Source: Mesobacillus jeotgali (GTDB lineage: Bacteria > Bacillota > Bacilli > Bacillales > Cytobacillaceae). From it: a stretch of DNA of 64,000 bases. The stretch spans positions 3,036,501 to 3,100,500 of the forward strand of contig NZ_CP134494.1 of assembly GCF_031759225.1 (NCBI RefSeq), given 5' to 3'. The notes under the pieces are model-generated. The model made no database searches. It saw nothing but the letters and a program-made list of their open reading frames with translations, and was not told the origin of the DNA. A program made the position numbers and the translations under genes. This document shows, one piece after another, positions 49,024 to 58,070 of this stretch. Numbering within the stretch: position 1 is the stretch's first letter; the number at the start of each line of letters is the position of its first letter.

Positions 49024-49566
49024 TTGTTTTTCTCCCTGGCGATCCATTTCTTTGCCGGCGCCGTCCAATGCCCTGACTTCCTTATAATCGCCAATTGCGT
49101 AATAAAAGCGTTCGTTTTCTTTTTCTAAGATTTCTATTTTGGTAAACTTGCCATCTGGTCCTGCAGCTTCAACTGTTTTGATGTCCGGATTCACGACTTT
49201 CCCGAAAATCACGGGAATCTTTGTGTCCAATGTTCCGTCTTCATCAAAGGTTGTGAAAGTGTCGGCATACAGGATCATGAAATCACTTTTATAATAAGTC
49301 CAGTGGTTATGCCCAGCATTTTCCCAGCCTTCTTTTTCGCTGCCTTTGATATAGGCGACTGCCAGCGCGTCGAATGTGTTTGAGCCGTCTTTTTGCTCTG
49401 TTGTGTAAAAGATGAGATATCCATCCTCCACCTTTTCCTTGTGGACGATTTGTTTGATGTTGAACGGAATGTCGTTTTGGATTGCTTCCCCCGCAGTTTT
49501 ATAGGCACACGCCGATAGCACCAGCACGCATAAAATGGTGATCGCTGACCTCCACAATTTCCCCAT
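49021..49566 (-). CDS. Putative lipoprotein
   Basis: A 181-residue protein with a lipoprotein signal (basic start, hydrophobic core, lipobox LSAC with C20). The rest is an extracytoplasmic domain without known motifs; it has aromatic-rich GHNHWTYYKSD and IEILEKENERFYYAIG. I do not recognise a family. It ends in a strong terminator and stands alone. Confidence 0.75.
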   Translation of the reverse strand: MGKLWRSAITILCVLVLSACAYKTAGEAIQNDIPFNIKQIVHKEKVEDGYLIFYTTEQKDGSNTFDALAVAYIKGSEKEGWENAGHNHWTYYKSDFMILYADTFTTFDEDGTLDTKIPVIFGKVVNPDIKTVEAAGPDGKFTKIEILEKENERFYYAIGDYKEVRALDGAGKEMDRQGEKQ

Positions 49567-49655
49567 CTTTCTCCCCCTGCCTTTGCGTCAAACTTCTATG
49601 TATTTCTGCATTCCTCTCTCTTATTTAACCTTTTTTTCAATTTTTTGTAAACTTA

Positions 49656-49982
49656 TTACCTTCTTTTATCATAAAAGCTCATTCTTGGATTCAGATATTC
49701 ATTCGGGCTCTTTAACTGGAAACATCCATTGCTAGCTTTAAAATCCAGCGTCATTTCCTCATCAAAAAAGACCTCTTTTGCTTTTTCAATGTAAATTGGA
49801 ATTCCACCCGTTTCTATTTGTTGTTCTTCCTCATTTTTTTCACTTTCAAACCAGAGGGCAGCTACCCCATTTACTGCACAGCCGCATCCATCTATATCGT
49901 ATTTCAACTTTACATACCCTTGTTTATCTGATATTTTTTCGCTCAATTTATTCGATGCTGCTTCGGTGATTTTTAATTTCAT
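49656..49982 (-). CDS. yqkB: HesB/IscA-like protein YqkB
   Basis: A 108-residue protein of the HesB-like family. The conserved VKLKYDIDGCGCAVNGV segment has two cysteines, but the C-terminal C-x-C of true A-type Fe-S carriers is replaced by a single Cys in NGCFQLKSP. Start at MKLKITEAA is set by AAAGGGG. Matches B. subtilis YqkB by position and length. Function unknown. Confidence 0.85.
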   Translation of the reverse strand: MKLKITEAASNKLSEKISDKQGYVKLKYDIDGCGCAVNGVAALWFESEKNEEEQQIETGGIPIYIEKAKEVFFDEEMTLDFKASNGCFQLKSPNEYLNPRMSFYDKRR

Positions 49983-50128
49983 GCTCGCCATCCCCTTTCG
50001 ATGCTTCATTTTATCATAGTGGGGAAATTTTTTCGTTTCAGAACCCTTTGCCGAAATGTCTTGCTTTTTTTCAGTTTAACTCTTACTATCAAATATAATT
50101 CTGACAATTTTGGAAAGGGGTGCTTTTT

Positions 50129-50344
50129 TTGTCTAAAGTAACAATTAAAGTAAATGATAATGGTTCATTAAGGATTACTGGTGATGTTGAGTTGCTGGAT
50201 GGTGCCGGCAACAAGTATGAGACAAAGCCTGTATTCTCGCTTTGCCGCTGTGGCATGAGCAAGAACATGCCGTTCTGCGATGCTTCCCATAAAGGGAAAT
50301 TCGAATCGGTTGTCCGTGCTCCGCAAGCTGATGAAACGGAATAA
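50129..50344 (+). CDS. CDGSH iron-sulfur domain protein
   Basis: A 71-residue CDGSH-type protein that should bind one [2Fe-2S] cluster with three Cys and one His: C39, C41 (SLCRCG), C50 and H54 (FCDASHKG). It starts at a TTG with AAAGGGGTG upstream. In bacteria such proteins are small stand-alone redox or cluster-transfer units. Followed by a terminator. Confidence 0.92.
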   Translation: MSKVTIKVNDNGSLRITGDVELLDGAGNKYETKPVFSLCRCGMSKNMPFCDASHKGKFESVVRAPQADETE

Positions 50345-50351
50345 TTCATGT

Positions 50352-50383
50352 GAGGGCAATGGTTCATCCATTGCTCTTTTTTA
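50352..50383 (+). terminator. Terminator of the CDGSH gene
   Basis: GCAATGG/CCATTGC stem followed by six T. Confidence 0.85.
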
Positions 50384-50443
50384 CGGGGAGTCTTTCTATT
50401 GAACACCTTAAAAGGTGGTCCCTTTGGGCTGATCAATGTTCAG

Positions 50444-50782
50444 CTACCATTCTTCCGCAAGCCTGACATCGGCAATGCTGGAAATCCCGATCCGATGGAT
50501 TTCTTCGAATCGGTCAACTATATGGAGCTTCTGCCCAAGTTCATTCCAATAATGGATTTTTCCAATCACCAATTCATATTTTCTTTGCCTGTAATAGGTG
50601 ATGCTGAGCGGACGGTTATACTCCATTGCTTCGAGGATCGTATCATTCAATTGTTCCAGCTGCTGTTCATCCAGCTGCTTTTCCTTTTCATGTTCGTCCT
50701 CCTGTGACCAGTCACGCAGCATCTTTACATGTTCAGGAAGCATCATTGATGTCCATTTAATTCTTCCGCGGTCGCGAATCAT
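50444..50782 (-). CDS. yqjX: YolD-like protein (YqjX)
   Basis: A 112-residue protein of the YolD family: it begins DRGRIKWTSMMLPEHVKML and later has YRQRKYELVIGKI. YolD proteins are encoded with Y-family polymerases and are thought to assist them, somewhat as UmuD does. It follows the polymerase gene by 21 bases and so falls under the same SOS box. Confidence 0.88.
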   Translation of the reverse strand: MIRDRGRIKWTSMMLPEHVKMLRDWSQEDEHEKEKQLDEQQLEQLNDTILEAMEYNRPLSITYYRQRKYELVIGKIHYWNELGQKLHIVDRFEEIHRIGISSIADVRLAEEW

Positions 50783-50803
50783 CTTGCTCTCCTCCTCTTT
50801 TTA

Positions 50804-52063
50804 TCAACCCTTATGCCCGCCAACGAGTGCGGCGCGATGCCTTGCTGTCCCGGCTGCCGTATATGATACTGCCCTTAGGAGCGCTGTCGATCCGTAACGG
50901 CTGCGGATCCGGTCCATTGCGTAGCCAAGCTCTTTCTTTTTCCAGCCGTTTTTTTCAAAAAGATTCAATTGGAATTCGCTATCGGTGACGAGATTCCCAA
51001 GTGCAATGGAAATGCTCCGTACCGTTTTTCCTGCATAGTTCTCGGCAAAAAGCTCAAGGCAGACACGATATAAATCCATTGTGATATTTGTCGGTTCTTC
51101 AATTGTCCTTGAGCGATGGAAGCCACCGCCGAATTCATCCTGGCTGTAGCCAACCCCGAAGCTGATGGTCCGGCCTGCCTTCCCATGGCTCCTTGCCCGG
51201 CGAGCGACCTCCTCGCACATTTCAAGGATGACATGCTTGATTTCCTCTTCTTCCTTATAGTCGCGAAGCAGAATCTGGCTTTTCCCAAAGCTGACCTGCC
51301 CTTCCATGATCGGCGCGCCGATATCCGAAAAATCGATCCCCCATGCATGCCAGTACAGCTGGTTGCCCATGATGCCGAACTTCTTCTCCAATTTCTCGAG
51401 ATCATAGCGGGCCAGCTGGCCTACTGTAAAAATCCCCATGCTGTTCAGTGTTTTTTCGACGCGGCGGCCAATTCCCCACATCTCCCTGAGAGGTGAGACG
51501 TTCCACAGCTTCGTCTGGACATCGTCATACGTCCATTCAGCAATGCCCTTCTTTTTAGCATCAAGGTCAAGGCAGAGTTTTGACATAAGCATGTTCGGCC
51601 CGATTCCAATTGCACAGGGAAGCTGGAACTCGCGCTCAATATCATCTTTGATTTTTTTGGCGATCGAAGCAGCGTCTCCCCAAAGCTTCGAAGCTCCGTC
51701 CACCTTTATGAAGCTTTCATCAACACTGTAGGTATGGATGGCTTCCTTTGGTACATAGCGATTGAATACGCGGGAGATTTCTGTGGAAATGCGCAGGTAT
51801 GTGGACATCTGCGGATCAACGACAATAATTCGCGGATCATCGGGAATTTCAAATTTCCGTGACCCCGTCTTGATGCCAAACTCCTTTTTCAAACGTGGTG
51901 AGGCTGCGAGGACGACGCTTCCCGGGCGATCAAGATTCCCTACGACAGCCAGGTAGCATTCAAGAGGGTCGAGGCCGAGCATCACGGCAGCACAGCTCGC
52001 ATAGAAGCTCTTCATGTCCACGCATAAAATTTTATTTTGCGGCATTTCGCTGTAATCGACCAT
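50804..52063 (-). CDS. yqjW: Y-family DNA polymerase (UvrX/YqjW)
   Basis: A 419-residue Y-family (UmuC/DinB-like) translesion polymerase. Catalytic acids are D16 in CVDMKSFYASC and the pair in YSVDESFIKVDG. The thumb shows a helix-hairpin-helix (LARYDLEKLEKKFG). Start MVDYSEMP follows AGGAGAGAAG. A LexA box lies about 80 bases upstream. It is followed by the YolD-like gene. Confidence 0.93.
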   Translation of the reverse strand: MVDYSEMPQNKILCVDMKSFYASCAAVMLGLDPLECYLAVVGNLDRPGSVVLAASPRLKKEFGIKTGSRKFEIPDDPRIIVVDPQMSTYLRISTEISRVFNRYVPKEAIHTYSVDESFIKVDGASKLWGDAASIAKKIKDDIEREFQLPCAIGIGPNMLMSKLCLDLDAKKKGIAEWTYDDVQTKLWNVSPLREMWGIGRRVEKTLNSMGIFTVGQLARYDLEKLEKKFGIMGNQLYWHAWGIDFSDIGAPIMEGQVSFGKSQILLRDYKEEEEIKHVILEMCEEVARRARSHGKAGRTISFGVGYSQDEFGGGFHRSRTIEEPTNITMDLYRVCLELFAENYAGKTVRSISIALGNLVTDSEFQLNLFEKNGWKKKELGYAMDRIRSRYGSTALLRAVSYTAAGTARHRAALVGGHKG

Positions 52064-52143
52064 TTTTCTTCTCTCCTTTCCGCAAGGGTAATCCACCAAT
52101 AATAAGAACATCTGTTCCGTTTCATTATACCCATTATATTAAG

Positions 52144-52157
52144 CGAATATGCGTTCG
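52144..52157 (-). promoter_or_regulatory. LexA (DinR) SOS box
   Basis: CGAATATGCGTTCG differs from the Bacillus SOS box CGAACRNRYGTTCG at one position. It is upstream of the polymerase-YolD pair. Confidence 0.7.
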
Positions 52158-52293
52158 GTTTCAATGGTAATTTTCCGGTTGACTGACTTAATTAAGGTGT
52201 AAATGGTGAGTCATGCCAGGACTGGAGATTTTTATGGATGAGTGTTTTCAAGGAGAATTCCAAGTATAATCAAGAGTGGAGAGGTGCTTTTTT

Positions 52294-52485
52294 ATGGATA
52301 AAAAACTCATTCGCAAAATGGTCCAGAAATGCTTCGTGCAGTACCGGCATGATGATTCACTGCCGTTCAGCGAGGCGGAGTTCGAAGAAATATACCTAAA
52401 GATTTTGGAACAGAAAAATGAGGACCCTGAGGCGGATTTGCATGACATCATCAATGATGCGGTATATGAATTTTTAGCAACGTAA
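52294..52485 (+). CDS. yqzH: YqzH family protein
   Basis: A 63-residue acidic protein, MDKKLIRKMVQKC at the start and PEADLHDIINDAVYEFLAT at the end, matching YqzH by length and place between yqjW and yqjQ. Function unknown. GGAGAGGTG precedes the ATG. Confidence 0.82.
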   Translation: MDKKLIRKMVQKCFVQYRHDDSLPFSEAEFEEIYLKILEQKNEDPEADLHDIINDAVYEFLAT

Positions 52486-52502
52486 AAAAAAACTGAAAGT
52501 TA

Positions 52503-52535
52503 AAGGCTGCCCTGGAAAACAGGACAGCCTTTTGA
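52503..52535. terminator. Terminator between yqzH and the SDR gene
   Basis: AGGCTG..CCTG/CAGGACAGCCT hairpin with T tail; likely serves both converging genes. Confidence 0.7.
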
Positions 52536-52543
52536 TTGACATA

Positions 52544-53335
52544 CTATTTCTGGTTGAAAACTCTTTTTCCAAAGAGCTCGAATGTCCGTGGAAACAGCGA
52601 ATAAAAGATGCTTCCTGGACTCATCCATCGCGGCAGGTTGATTTCACGTGTTCTCGTCATCATGCGATTGACCACTTGTTTCGCGACGTATTCAGGCTGC
52701 AGCATAAAACGTTTTACGTTTTTGACGTATGTTCCCTGTTTATCTGCGACCTCAAAGAAGTTCGTAGCGATTGGGCCTGGATTGACTGCAGTGACATAGA
52801 TGTTGTCATCAGCAACCTCCATCCGCAGGCTGTTCGTGTAGCCAAGCACCGCATGCTTTGTTGCCGAATAGACACTTGATTTAGGTGTGGCAATTTTGCC
52901 AGCCTGGGAAGCAATATTGATGATATGGCCGCTTCTTCTCTGCTTCATTGCAGGCAGTACCATCGACGTACATGCCATCAAGCCGACGACATTGACATCG
53001 AACATCGTTTTGATCTCATCGATTTTCGCTTCATGTGCATAATCAAATATACCAAAGCCTGCATTGTTGACCAGTATATCCACATAGCGGATGTCCGAAA
53101 GAACTTCTGCAAAAACCCGCTTGACCGCTTCTGGATCTGCAACATCCAGCTGCTGGGCATGGACATTGATCGCATACTTCGATTGCAATTCCTTTTTTAA
53201 AGTCTCCAGTTTATCGATACTCCGGGCCAAAAGGACGAGGTTCGCACCGCGCGCTGCACAAAGCTTGGCAATCTCTGCCCCTATTCCCCCGGAAGCTCCG
53301 GTAATGATAATATTTTTTCCTTTTAAGGATGGCAT
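52544..53335 (-). CDS. yqjQ: Short-chain dehydrogenase YqjQ
   Basis: A 263-residue SDR oxidoreductase. NAD(P) loop TGASGGIGAEIAK, NNAGFG, and the catalytic Ser-Tyr-Lys in NIASQAG and YSATKHA are present. The C-terminus is basic and hydrophobic. Substrate not known. Follows the MBL-fold gene by 11 bases, likely one operon, as in B. subtilis yqjP-yqjQ. Confidence 0.9.
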   Translation of the reverse strand: MPSLKGKNIIITGASGGIGAEIAKLCAARGANLVLLARSIDKLETLKKELQSKYAINVHAQQLDVADPEAVKRVFAEVLSDIRYVDILVNNAGFGIFDYAHEAKIDEIKTMFDVNVVGLMACTSMVLPAMKQRRSGHIINIASQAGKIATPKSSVYSATKHAVLGYTNSLRMEVADDNIYVTAVNPGPIATNFFEVADKQGTYVKNVKRFMLQPEYVAKQVVNRMMTRTREINLPRWMSPGSIFYSLFPRTFELFGKRVFNQK

Positions 53336-53346
53336 CGTCTTTCACC

Positions 53347-54321
53347 TCATTTTGCTGTATAAACGAAGGAGGTACCTTCTTCCCTGACTGAAATTGCGTC
53401 CAGGGATTGTAAATAATCAAGCTGGCCGACTGTTTCCGAAATGGTCAGATTCAGTTCCCGCTCATAAACTGTCGGGAATAGAAATTTACAGATTTCAAAA
53501 ACAGTGAGCTCCCTGCCTTCGAGCATTCCCCTTACCTGTAAGGCCCTATCATGCTGGCGGGCGATCCTTTTTTCAATCAGGCTATGTAATTCTGTTATTT
53601 CCGTCCCATGTCCGGTGTATACTAGCCCAATCGGATACTGCTGCAGTTTTTTCAGTGATGCATTATATTGTACCAGCGGCTTCGGTCTGTCCGTTTCACC
53701 TGGCAGCGGCGGCTCAAGCAATGGGTTGGGTGAGATTCCTGCAAGGATTGTATCCCCGGCAATCATTGTGCCGTCTTTTTCACGCAGCAGCACGATATGG
53801 CTCTGGGCATGTCCCGGCGTCTCGATCACCCTCCACCCTGGCAGCGCCGGCGGAACATCGTTTTCCGAAATAGTCCCAGTCAACGAGCGATTGCATGAAA
53901 ATACCAATGTCTTTTTCATGATTTTCATCGATGGCACAAAATATTGTTCAGGTATTGCCGATTGCAGGAAGAACTGCTCATAGAATTCCTGATGTTCCTT
54001 CTCGAATGCCAAAGTCCTGTTGATCCACCTTTCATTCAGCTGATGGCCAAATACGCTGAGGTCTGGCGAAAAATAATCCAGCATTCCAACATGATCAGGA
54101 TGATCGTGAGTCAGGATGACCTGCTCGATATCCTCCGGCTTCAGTTTCAAATCGGCAAGCTGTGATTTGAATGACTCCCAGGACTGCTCCGTCTTCGTTC
54201 CCGCGTCAACAAGGGTCAACCTGTCCCCTTTTATTAAATATGCGTTCACATCACCGACCGGGAAAGGCGTCGGCAAAGTCAGTTTGGCAATTCCATTTTT
54301 CCATTCAGCCATATTATCCAT
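53347..54321 (-). CDS. yqjP: MBL-fold metallo-hydrolase YqjP
   Basis: A 324-residue metallo-beta-lactamase-fold hydrolase. The metal motif is THDHPDHVGML, followed by GHAQSHIVL and GDTILAG, and VYTGHGTEI. A C-terminal winged-helix-like part (TVFEICKFLFP) follows, as in the LACTB2-like group. Start uncertain: ATG at MDNMAEW is only a few bases from GGGGTG; MAEWKNG three codons on is an alternative. Confidence 0.88.
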   Translation of the reverse strand: MDNMAEWKNGIAKLTLPTPFPVGDVNAYLIKGDRLTLVDAGTKTEQSWESFKSQLADLKLKPEDIEQVILTHDHPDHVGMLDYFSPDLSVFGHQLNERWINRTLAFEKEHQEFYEQFFLQSAIPEQYFVPSMKIMKKTLVFSCNRSLTGTISENDVPPALPGWRVIETPGHAQSHIVLLREKDGTMIAGDTILAGISPNPLLEPPLPGETDRPKPLVQYNASLKKLQQYPIGLVYTGHGTEITELHSLIEKRIARQHDRALQVRGMLEGRELTVFEICKFLFPTVYERELNLTISETVGQLDYLQSLDAISVREEGTSFVYTAK

Positions 54322-54497
54322 ACACCCCAAAACATTATTTTTCTATAAGGTAAACACAGTGATTGTCGTGATAATCATTAAACTTTAATGGACCTGGCAT
54401 TTTTCCAATATAAAGATAAGTTTACCTTTAAAGGAGACAAATGTCATTATATTCACTTTTTGTTATCAGAAAAAACTAAAAATTTATCATTTTCCTC

Positions 54498-54527
54498 TTG
54501 ACATAGAGGTTGTCTTTCTTGCATAAT
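54498..54527 (+). promoter_or_regulatory. Probable promoter of the proI leader
   Basis: TTGACA, 18 bases, CATAAT, about 30 bases before the T-box starts. Confidence 0.6.
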
Positions 54528-54554
54528 CACTATTAAAATTTCGTAAATCTTAAA

Positions 54555-54795
54555 AAGCATTCGAGCAAGATCAGTAGACAGGAATGGTGATAGAGAGTGG
54601 AGTCCACCGGCTGAAAGGCTCCGCCGCCCTCTTCATGTTGAACCCTACCTTGCGAGCTGCCAGGCAAACCTGGACGTAAACCGGCGTTAACGGATGTTGA
54701 GCTGCACTTTTTCGGCACTGGCCGAGGAAGTGAATGAAGGTGGTACCACGGAAGCATGGCCTTTCGTCCTTTTTTGGATGAAGGGCCTTTTTGTT
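54555..54795 (+). promoter_or_regulatory. Proline-specific T-box leader of proI
   Basis: Stem I begins near AGCATTCGAGC with AGTAGACAGGAATGGTGATAG and the AGAGAG block; the specifier loop near 54641 reads GAACCCTACC, so the specifier is CCC or CCT, both proline. The antiterminator T-box AAGGTGGTACCACGG lies at 54737-54751. A terminator follows (54758-54793). Uncharged tRNA-Pro should allow read-through into proI. Confidence 0.93.
54758..54793 (+). terminator. T-box terminator of proI
   Basis: GGCCTTTCGTCC pairs with GGATGAAGGGCC, followed by TTTTTG; the competing antiterminator uses the T-box sequence. Confidence 0.88.
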
Positions 54796-54846
54796 TTTCC
54801 AGTGAAAGTTGTAACAAACAGAAGAAAAATTATGGAGGCGATCTTG

Positions 54847-55692
54847 ATGAAGAAGCTTGTTTTTGTTGGGGCAGGTTCGATGGCAGAAGCGATGATTTCC
54901 GGAATAGGGGCAAGCGGGCTTCTTCCGGGAGAGCAAATGTGGGTCACGAATAGACAGGATACTGACAGATTAAAAACACTGGAACAGAAATATGGAATAA
55001 AAGCGACATATGATTATGAAGTGCTTTTTAGGGACGCTGATGCAATCGTCCTGGCGATGAAACCAAAGGATGCAGCAGGAGCGATTGAGGAGATTAAACC
55101 TTATTTATCCGACGGAATGCTGATCATTTCCGTGCTCGCCGGAGTTTCCATTGACGCCATTGAAACGGTTGCGGAAAAATCGCTTGCTGTGGTTAGGGCA
55201 ATGCCAAACACCTCGGCAGCGATTGGCAAATCGGCAACTGCCCTGGCAGTGAACTCCCATGTGAGTGAAGCGCAAAAGTTGCTGGTGCAGGAGCTTTTTA
55301 ACACTGTTGGCCTGACGACGATCGTAGAGGAATACCAGCTTGATGCCGTTACAGGCCTATCAGGAAGCGGACCTGCCTATATTTATTACCTTGTCGAAGC
55401 GATGGAAAAAAGCGCGGCTGAAATCGGTCTCGAAAAGCAGACAGCAAAGCAGCTGATTATCCAGACGCTGCTGGGCGCAGCTGAGATGCTCACGCAGTCT
55501 GATAAGGAGCCAGCCCAGCTCCGTTTTGAAGTGACCAGCCCGGGAGGCACGACTGAAGCAGGCATCACCATTCTCGAGCAGCATGGCGTCCAATCAGCAT
55601 TCGTATCCTGCATCAAGGAAGCCACCGCTCAATCAAAAAGGCTGGGCCACCTACTTGGCGATCAACTGGCAGCTGCAAACCGCCCGCTATAA
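54847..55692 (+). CDS. proI: Pyrroline-5-carboxylate reductase ProI
   Basis: A 281-residue enzyme that reduces pyrroline-5-carboxylate to proline with NAD(P)H. Rossmann motif FVGAGSMAEAMISGI, AMPNTSAAIG, GLSGSGPAYIYYLVEAM and EVTSPGGTTEAGI are typical. The start follows GGAGGCGATC. Longer frames run into the T-box leader and are not used. The T-box makes proline the signal. Confidence 0.94.
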   Translation: MKKLVFVGAGSMAEAMISGIGASGLLPGEQMWVTNRQDTDRLKTLEQKYGIKATYDYEVLFRDADAIVLAMKPKDAAGAIEEIKPYLSDGMLIISVLAGVSIDAIETVAEKSLAVVRAMPNTSAAIGKSATALAVNSHVSEAQKLLVQELFNTVGLTTIVEEYQLDAVTGLSGSGPAYIYYLVEAMEKSAAEIGLEKQTAKQLIIQTLLGAAEMLTQSDKEPAQLRFEVTSPGGTTEAGITILEQHGVQSAFVSCIKEATAQSKRLGHLLGDQLAAANRPL

Positions 55693-55750
55693 AAATTGCA
55701 AAAGTGTCCCCTGTTTCTCTACAATGGAGAAAAACAACAGGGACGTGTAC

Positions 55751-56899
55751 ATGGTGATCCTAACCTTACTGTCTTTAACATTGCTCATTTGGATTTTAGC
55801 GACAATCGATGCCTTGATTGGTTTCAGGAAAATGGATCCACTCGAAAAGGCCGAGGCTGTTGAGCAAGGACAAAAGCTCAGCGTGATCGTGGCTGCCAGG
55901 AATGAAGAAGAACATATTTTACAAAGCGTTCGCACGCAGCTGAACCAAACCTACAAAAACACCGAGTGGCTCCTGGTCAATGACCGCTCCGAAGATGGCA
56001 CCGGAAGTGTGATGGAAAGCTTGAAAAGTTTCGATTCAAGAATCAAAGTAATCCACATCGAAAGTTTGCCAGAAGGGTGGCTTGGCAAGAACCACGCACT
56101 CTATAAAGGCTATAAGCATGCGACAGGGAACCTTATCTTATTTACAGACGCTGATGTCTTGTATCATCCTGAGGCTTTTTCAAAAGCGGTTGGCTATTTC
56201 GAGAAACATAGCCTTGATCATTTGACTGCTGCTCCAAATCTTAGCGCAAAGCCCTTTTGGCTGAAGGCCTTTGTTGCCTTCTTCTTATTTGGCTTTTCCT
56301 ATTACAAGAGACCATGGCTCGGCAATAATCCACGTTCGAAAACGGGAGTCGGCATCGGCGCATTCAATATGATCACCCGGTCGGCCTATGAAAAAGTCGG
56401 CACACATGAATATATAAAGATGCGGCCTGATGATGATTTGCAGCTGGGAATGATGGTAAAGCGGCTGGGTCTCAAGCAGCGGATCGTCACCGCCATGACG
56501 CTCATTGAAGTAGAATGGTACCAGAGCCTGAGTGAAGCATTAGGAGGCCTGGAGAAGAACACCTTCGCCGGCCTACACTACAGGATCAGCATGGTACTCT
56601 TCTCAGTATTCGGTGTCTTTGTATCCCAAGTCGTTCCTTTTTTCACTCTTTTTTCGAAAAATCAGGCTGTGGCTATTTTAAGTGCTGTTAATCTCGTATT
56701 CCTGGCTTTTCTTTATGTGATGGTCACAAAGAAGATGACTCGATTTTCACCATGGCTGTTCTTTGTCCTTCCGTTCACTGCCCTGCTGTTCATTTTCTCC
56801 ATCCTGAGAGCCAGCTACCTGACTATTAAAAGAGGCGGCATCATCTGGCGCGGAACGAAATATACCCTGGCTGAATTAAGAAAAAACACATTGCGGTGA
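55751..56899 (+). CDS. Membrane glycosyltransferase, family 2
   Basis: A 382-residue GT2 enzyme with an N-terminal membrane segment (2-24), a cytoplasmic catalytic domain (SVIVAARNEE, D133-A-D135 in FTDADVLYHP, RPDDDLQLG, EVEWYQSLSE) and three C-terminal membrane segments. It resembles lipid or carotenoid glycosyltransferases; the acceptor is unknown. An alternative ATG at 55724 would add nine residues. It lies between proI and namA, an insertion relative to B. subtilis. Confidence 0.8.
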   Translation: MVILTLLSLTLLIWILATIDALIGFRKMDPLEKAEAVEQGQKLSVIVAARNEEEHILQSVRTQLNQTYKNTEWLLVNDRSEDGTGSVMESLKSFDSRIKVIHIESLPEGWLGKNHALYKGYKHATGNLILFTDADVLYHPEAFSKAVGYFEKHSLDHLTAAPNLSAKPFWLKAFVAFFLFGFSYYKRPWLGNNPRSKTGVGIGAFNMITRSAYEKVGTHEYIKMRPDDDLQLGMMVKRLGLKQRIVTAMTLIEVEWYQSLSEALGGLEKNTFAGLHYRISMVLFSVFGVFVSQVVPFFTLFSKNQAVAILSAVNLVFLAFLYVMVTKKMTRFSPWLFFVLPFTALLFIFSILRASYLTIKRGGIIWRGTKYTLAELRKNTLR

Positions 56900-56979
56900 G
56901 TACAATTTTTCCTTTCCTGATTAAGCCCTGTTATACTTAAAATATATTTTGGTTAACGAAATAAAAGGAGGCTTCTGGA

Positions 56980-58002
56980 TTGGAAAAGAAATTATTTTCC
57001 CCTTATAAAATCAAGGATTTAACACTGAAAAACAGGATTGTCATGGCTCCGATGTGTATGTACTCATGTGAAAAAGAAGATGGGATCGTCACAGACTTTC
57101 ATATCGCACACTATGTGAGCCGTGCTGTCGGCCAGGTGGGATTGGTCATTCTCGAAGCAACTGCCGTCACACCGCAGGGCCGGATTTCGCATCAGGACCT
57201 GGGAATCTGGAACGATGAGCATGTGCCCGGCCTGACAAAATTGACTCAACAAATCAAGCAGAGCGGTGCTGCAGCAGGAATCCAGCTTGCACACGCCGGC
57301 CGAAAAGCCGCATTGCGTGATGAAATCATCGCTCCTTCTGCTTTAGCATTTGATGAAAAGTATAAGGAACCAAAGGCAATGACGGTTGAAGAAATCAAGG
57401 AAACTGTCGAGGCGTTCAGGCTGGCTGCTGAGAGGTCAAAACGTGCTGGTTTCGATGTGATCGAAATCCATGCTGCACATGGCTATTTGATCAACCAGTT
57501 CCTCTCCCCGCTTACGAACAAACGCGAAGATGAATACGGCGGCACTGCCGAGAACCGCTTCCGCTTCCTTCGGGAAGTCCTTGAAGAGGTAAAAACAGTT
57601 TGGGATGGACCTCTGTTTGTCAGGGTTTCTGCAAGCGATTATCATGAAGAAGGCTTGACTGTCGATGATTATGTATCAATCGGTGCATCGCTCAAGGAAC
57701 TGGGAGTAGACCTGATTGATGTCAGCTCAGGTGCGGTTGTACCTGCAAGGATCCATGCCTATCCAGGCTACCAGGTTAAATTCGCTGAAAAAATCAAACA
57801 TGAAGCCGATGTGGCTACTGGCGCGGTCGGTTTGATCACCACCGGAATCCAGGCTGAAGAAATCCTCCAAAATGAACGCGCTGATCTAATTTTCATCGCA
57901 CGCGAACTGCTGCGCGATCCATACTGGCCAAGGACAGCAGCAAAAGAGCTCGGCACAAGCATTGAATCACCTAAGCAATATGAACGAGGATGGATTTTTT
58001 AA
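56980..58002 (+). CDS. namA: Old yellow enzyme NamA/YqjM
   Basis: A 340-residue FMN-dependent NADPH dehydrogenase that reduces alpha,beta-unsaturated carbonyls. Family residues C26 and Y28 (MAPMCMYSC), H164 and H167 ([10 protein letters not shown]) agree in number with B. subtilis YqjM. The start is a TTG behind AAGGAGGC. Acts on electrophilic or xenobiotic compounds. Followed by a terminator. Confidence 0.94.
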   Translation: MEKKLFSPYKIKDLTLKNRIVMAPMCMYSCEKEDGIVTDFHIAHYVSRAVGQVGLVILEATAVTPQGRISHQDLGIWNDEHVPGLTKLTQQIKQSGAAAGIQLAHAGRKAALRDEIIAPSALAFDEKYKEPKAMTVEEIKETVEAFRLAAERSKRAGFDVIEIHAAHGYLINQFLSPLTNKREDEYGGTAENRFRFLREVLEEVKTVWDGPLFVRVSASDYHEEGLTVDDYVSIGASLKELGVDLIDVSSGAVVPARIHAYPGYQVKFAEKIKHEADVATGAVGLITTGIQAEEILQNERADLIFIARELLRDPYWPRTAAKELGTSIESPKQYERGWIF

Positions 58003-58020
58003 GATAGAACCATCAATATA

Positions 58021-58057
58021 GAAAAAGAGGCTGTCATTCAAACAGCCTCTTTTTCTA
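58021..58057. terminator. Bidirectional terminator
   Basis: AAAAAGAGGCTGT/ACAGCCTCTTTTT between namA and the methyltransferase gene. Confidence 0.9.
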
Positions 58058-58070
58058 TGAAATCATTCTT

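Noticed and set aside
53504..53983. Plus-strand 159-codon open frame
   Set aside because: It is the shadow of the MBL-fold gene on the other strand.
54694..54846. Upstream extension of proI
   Set aside because: This stretch is the T-box antiterminator and terminator; the true start is at 54847.
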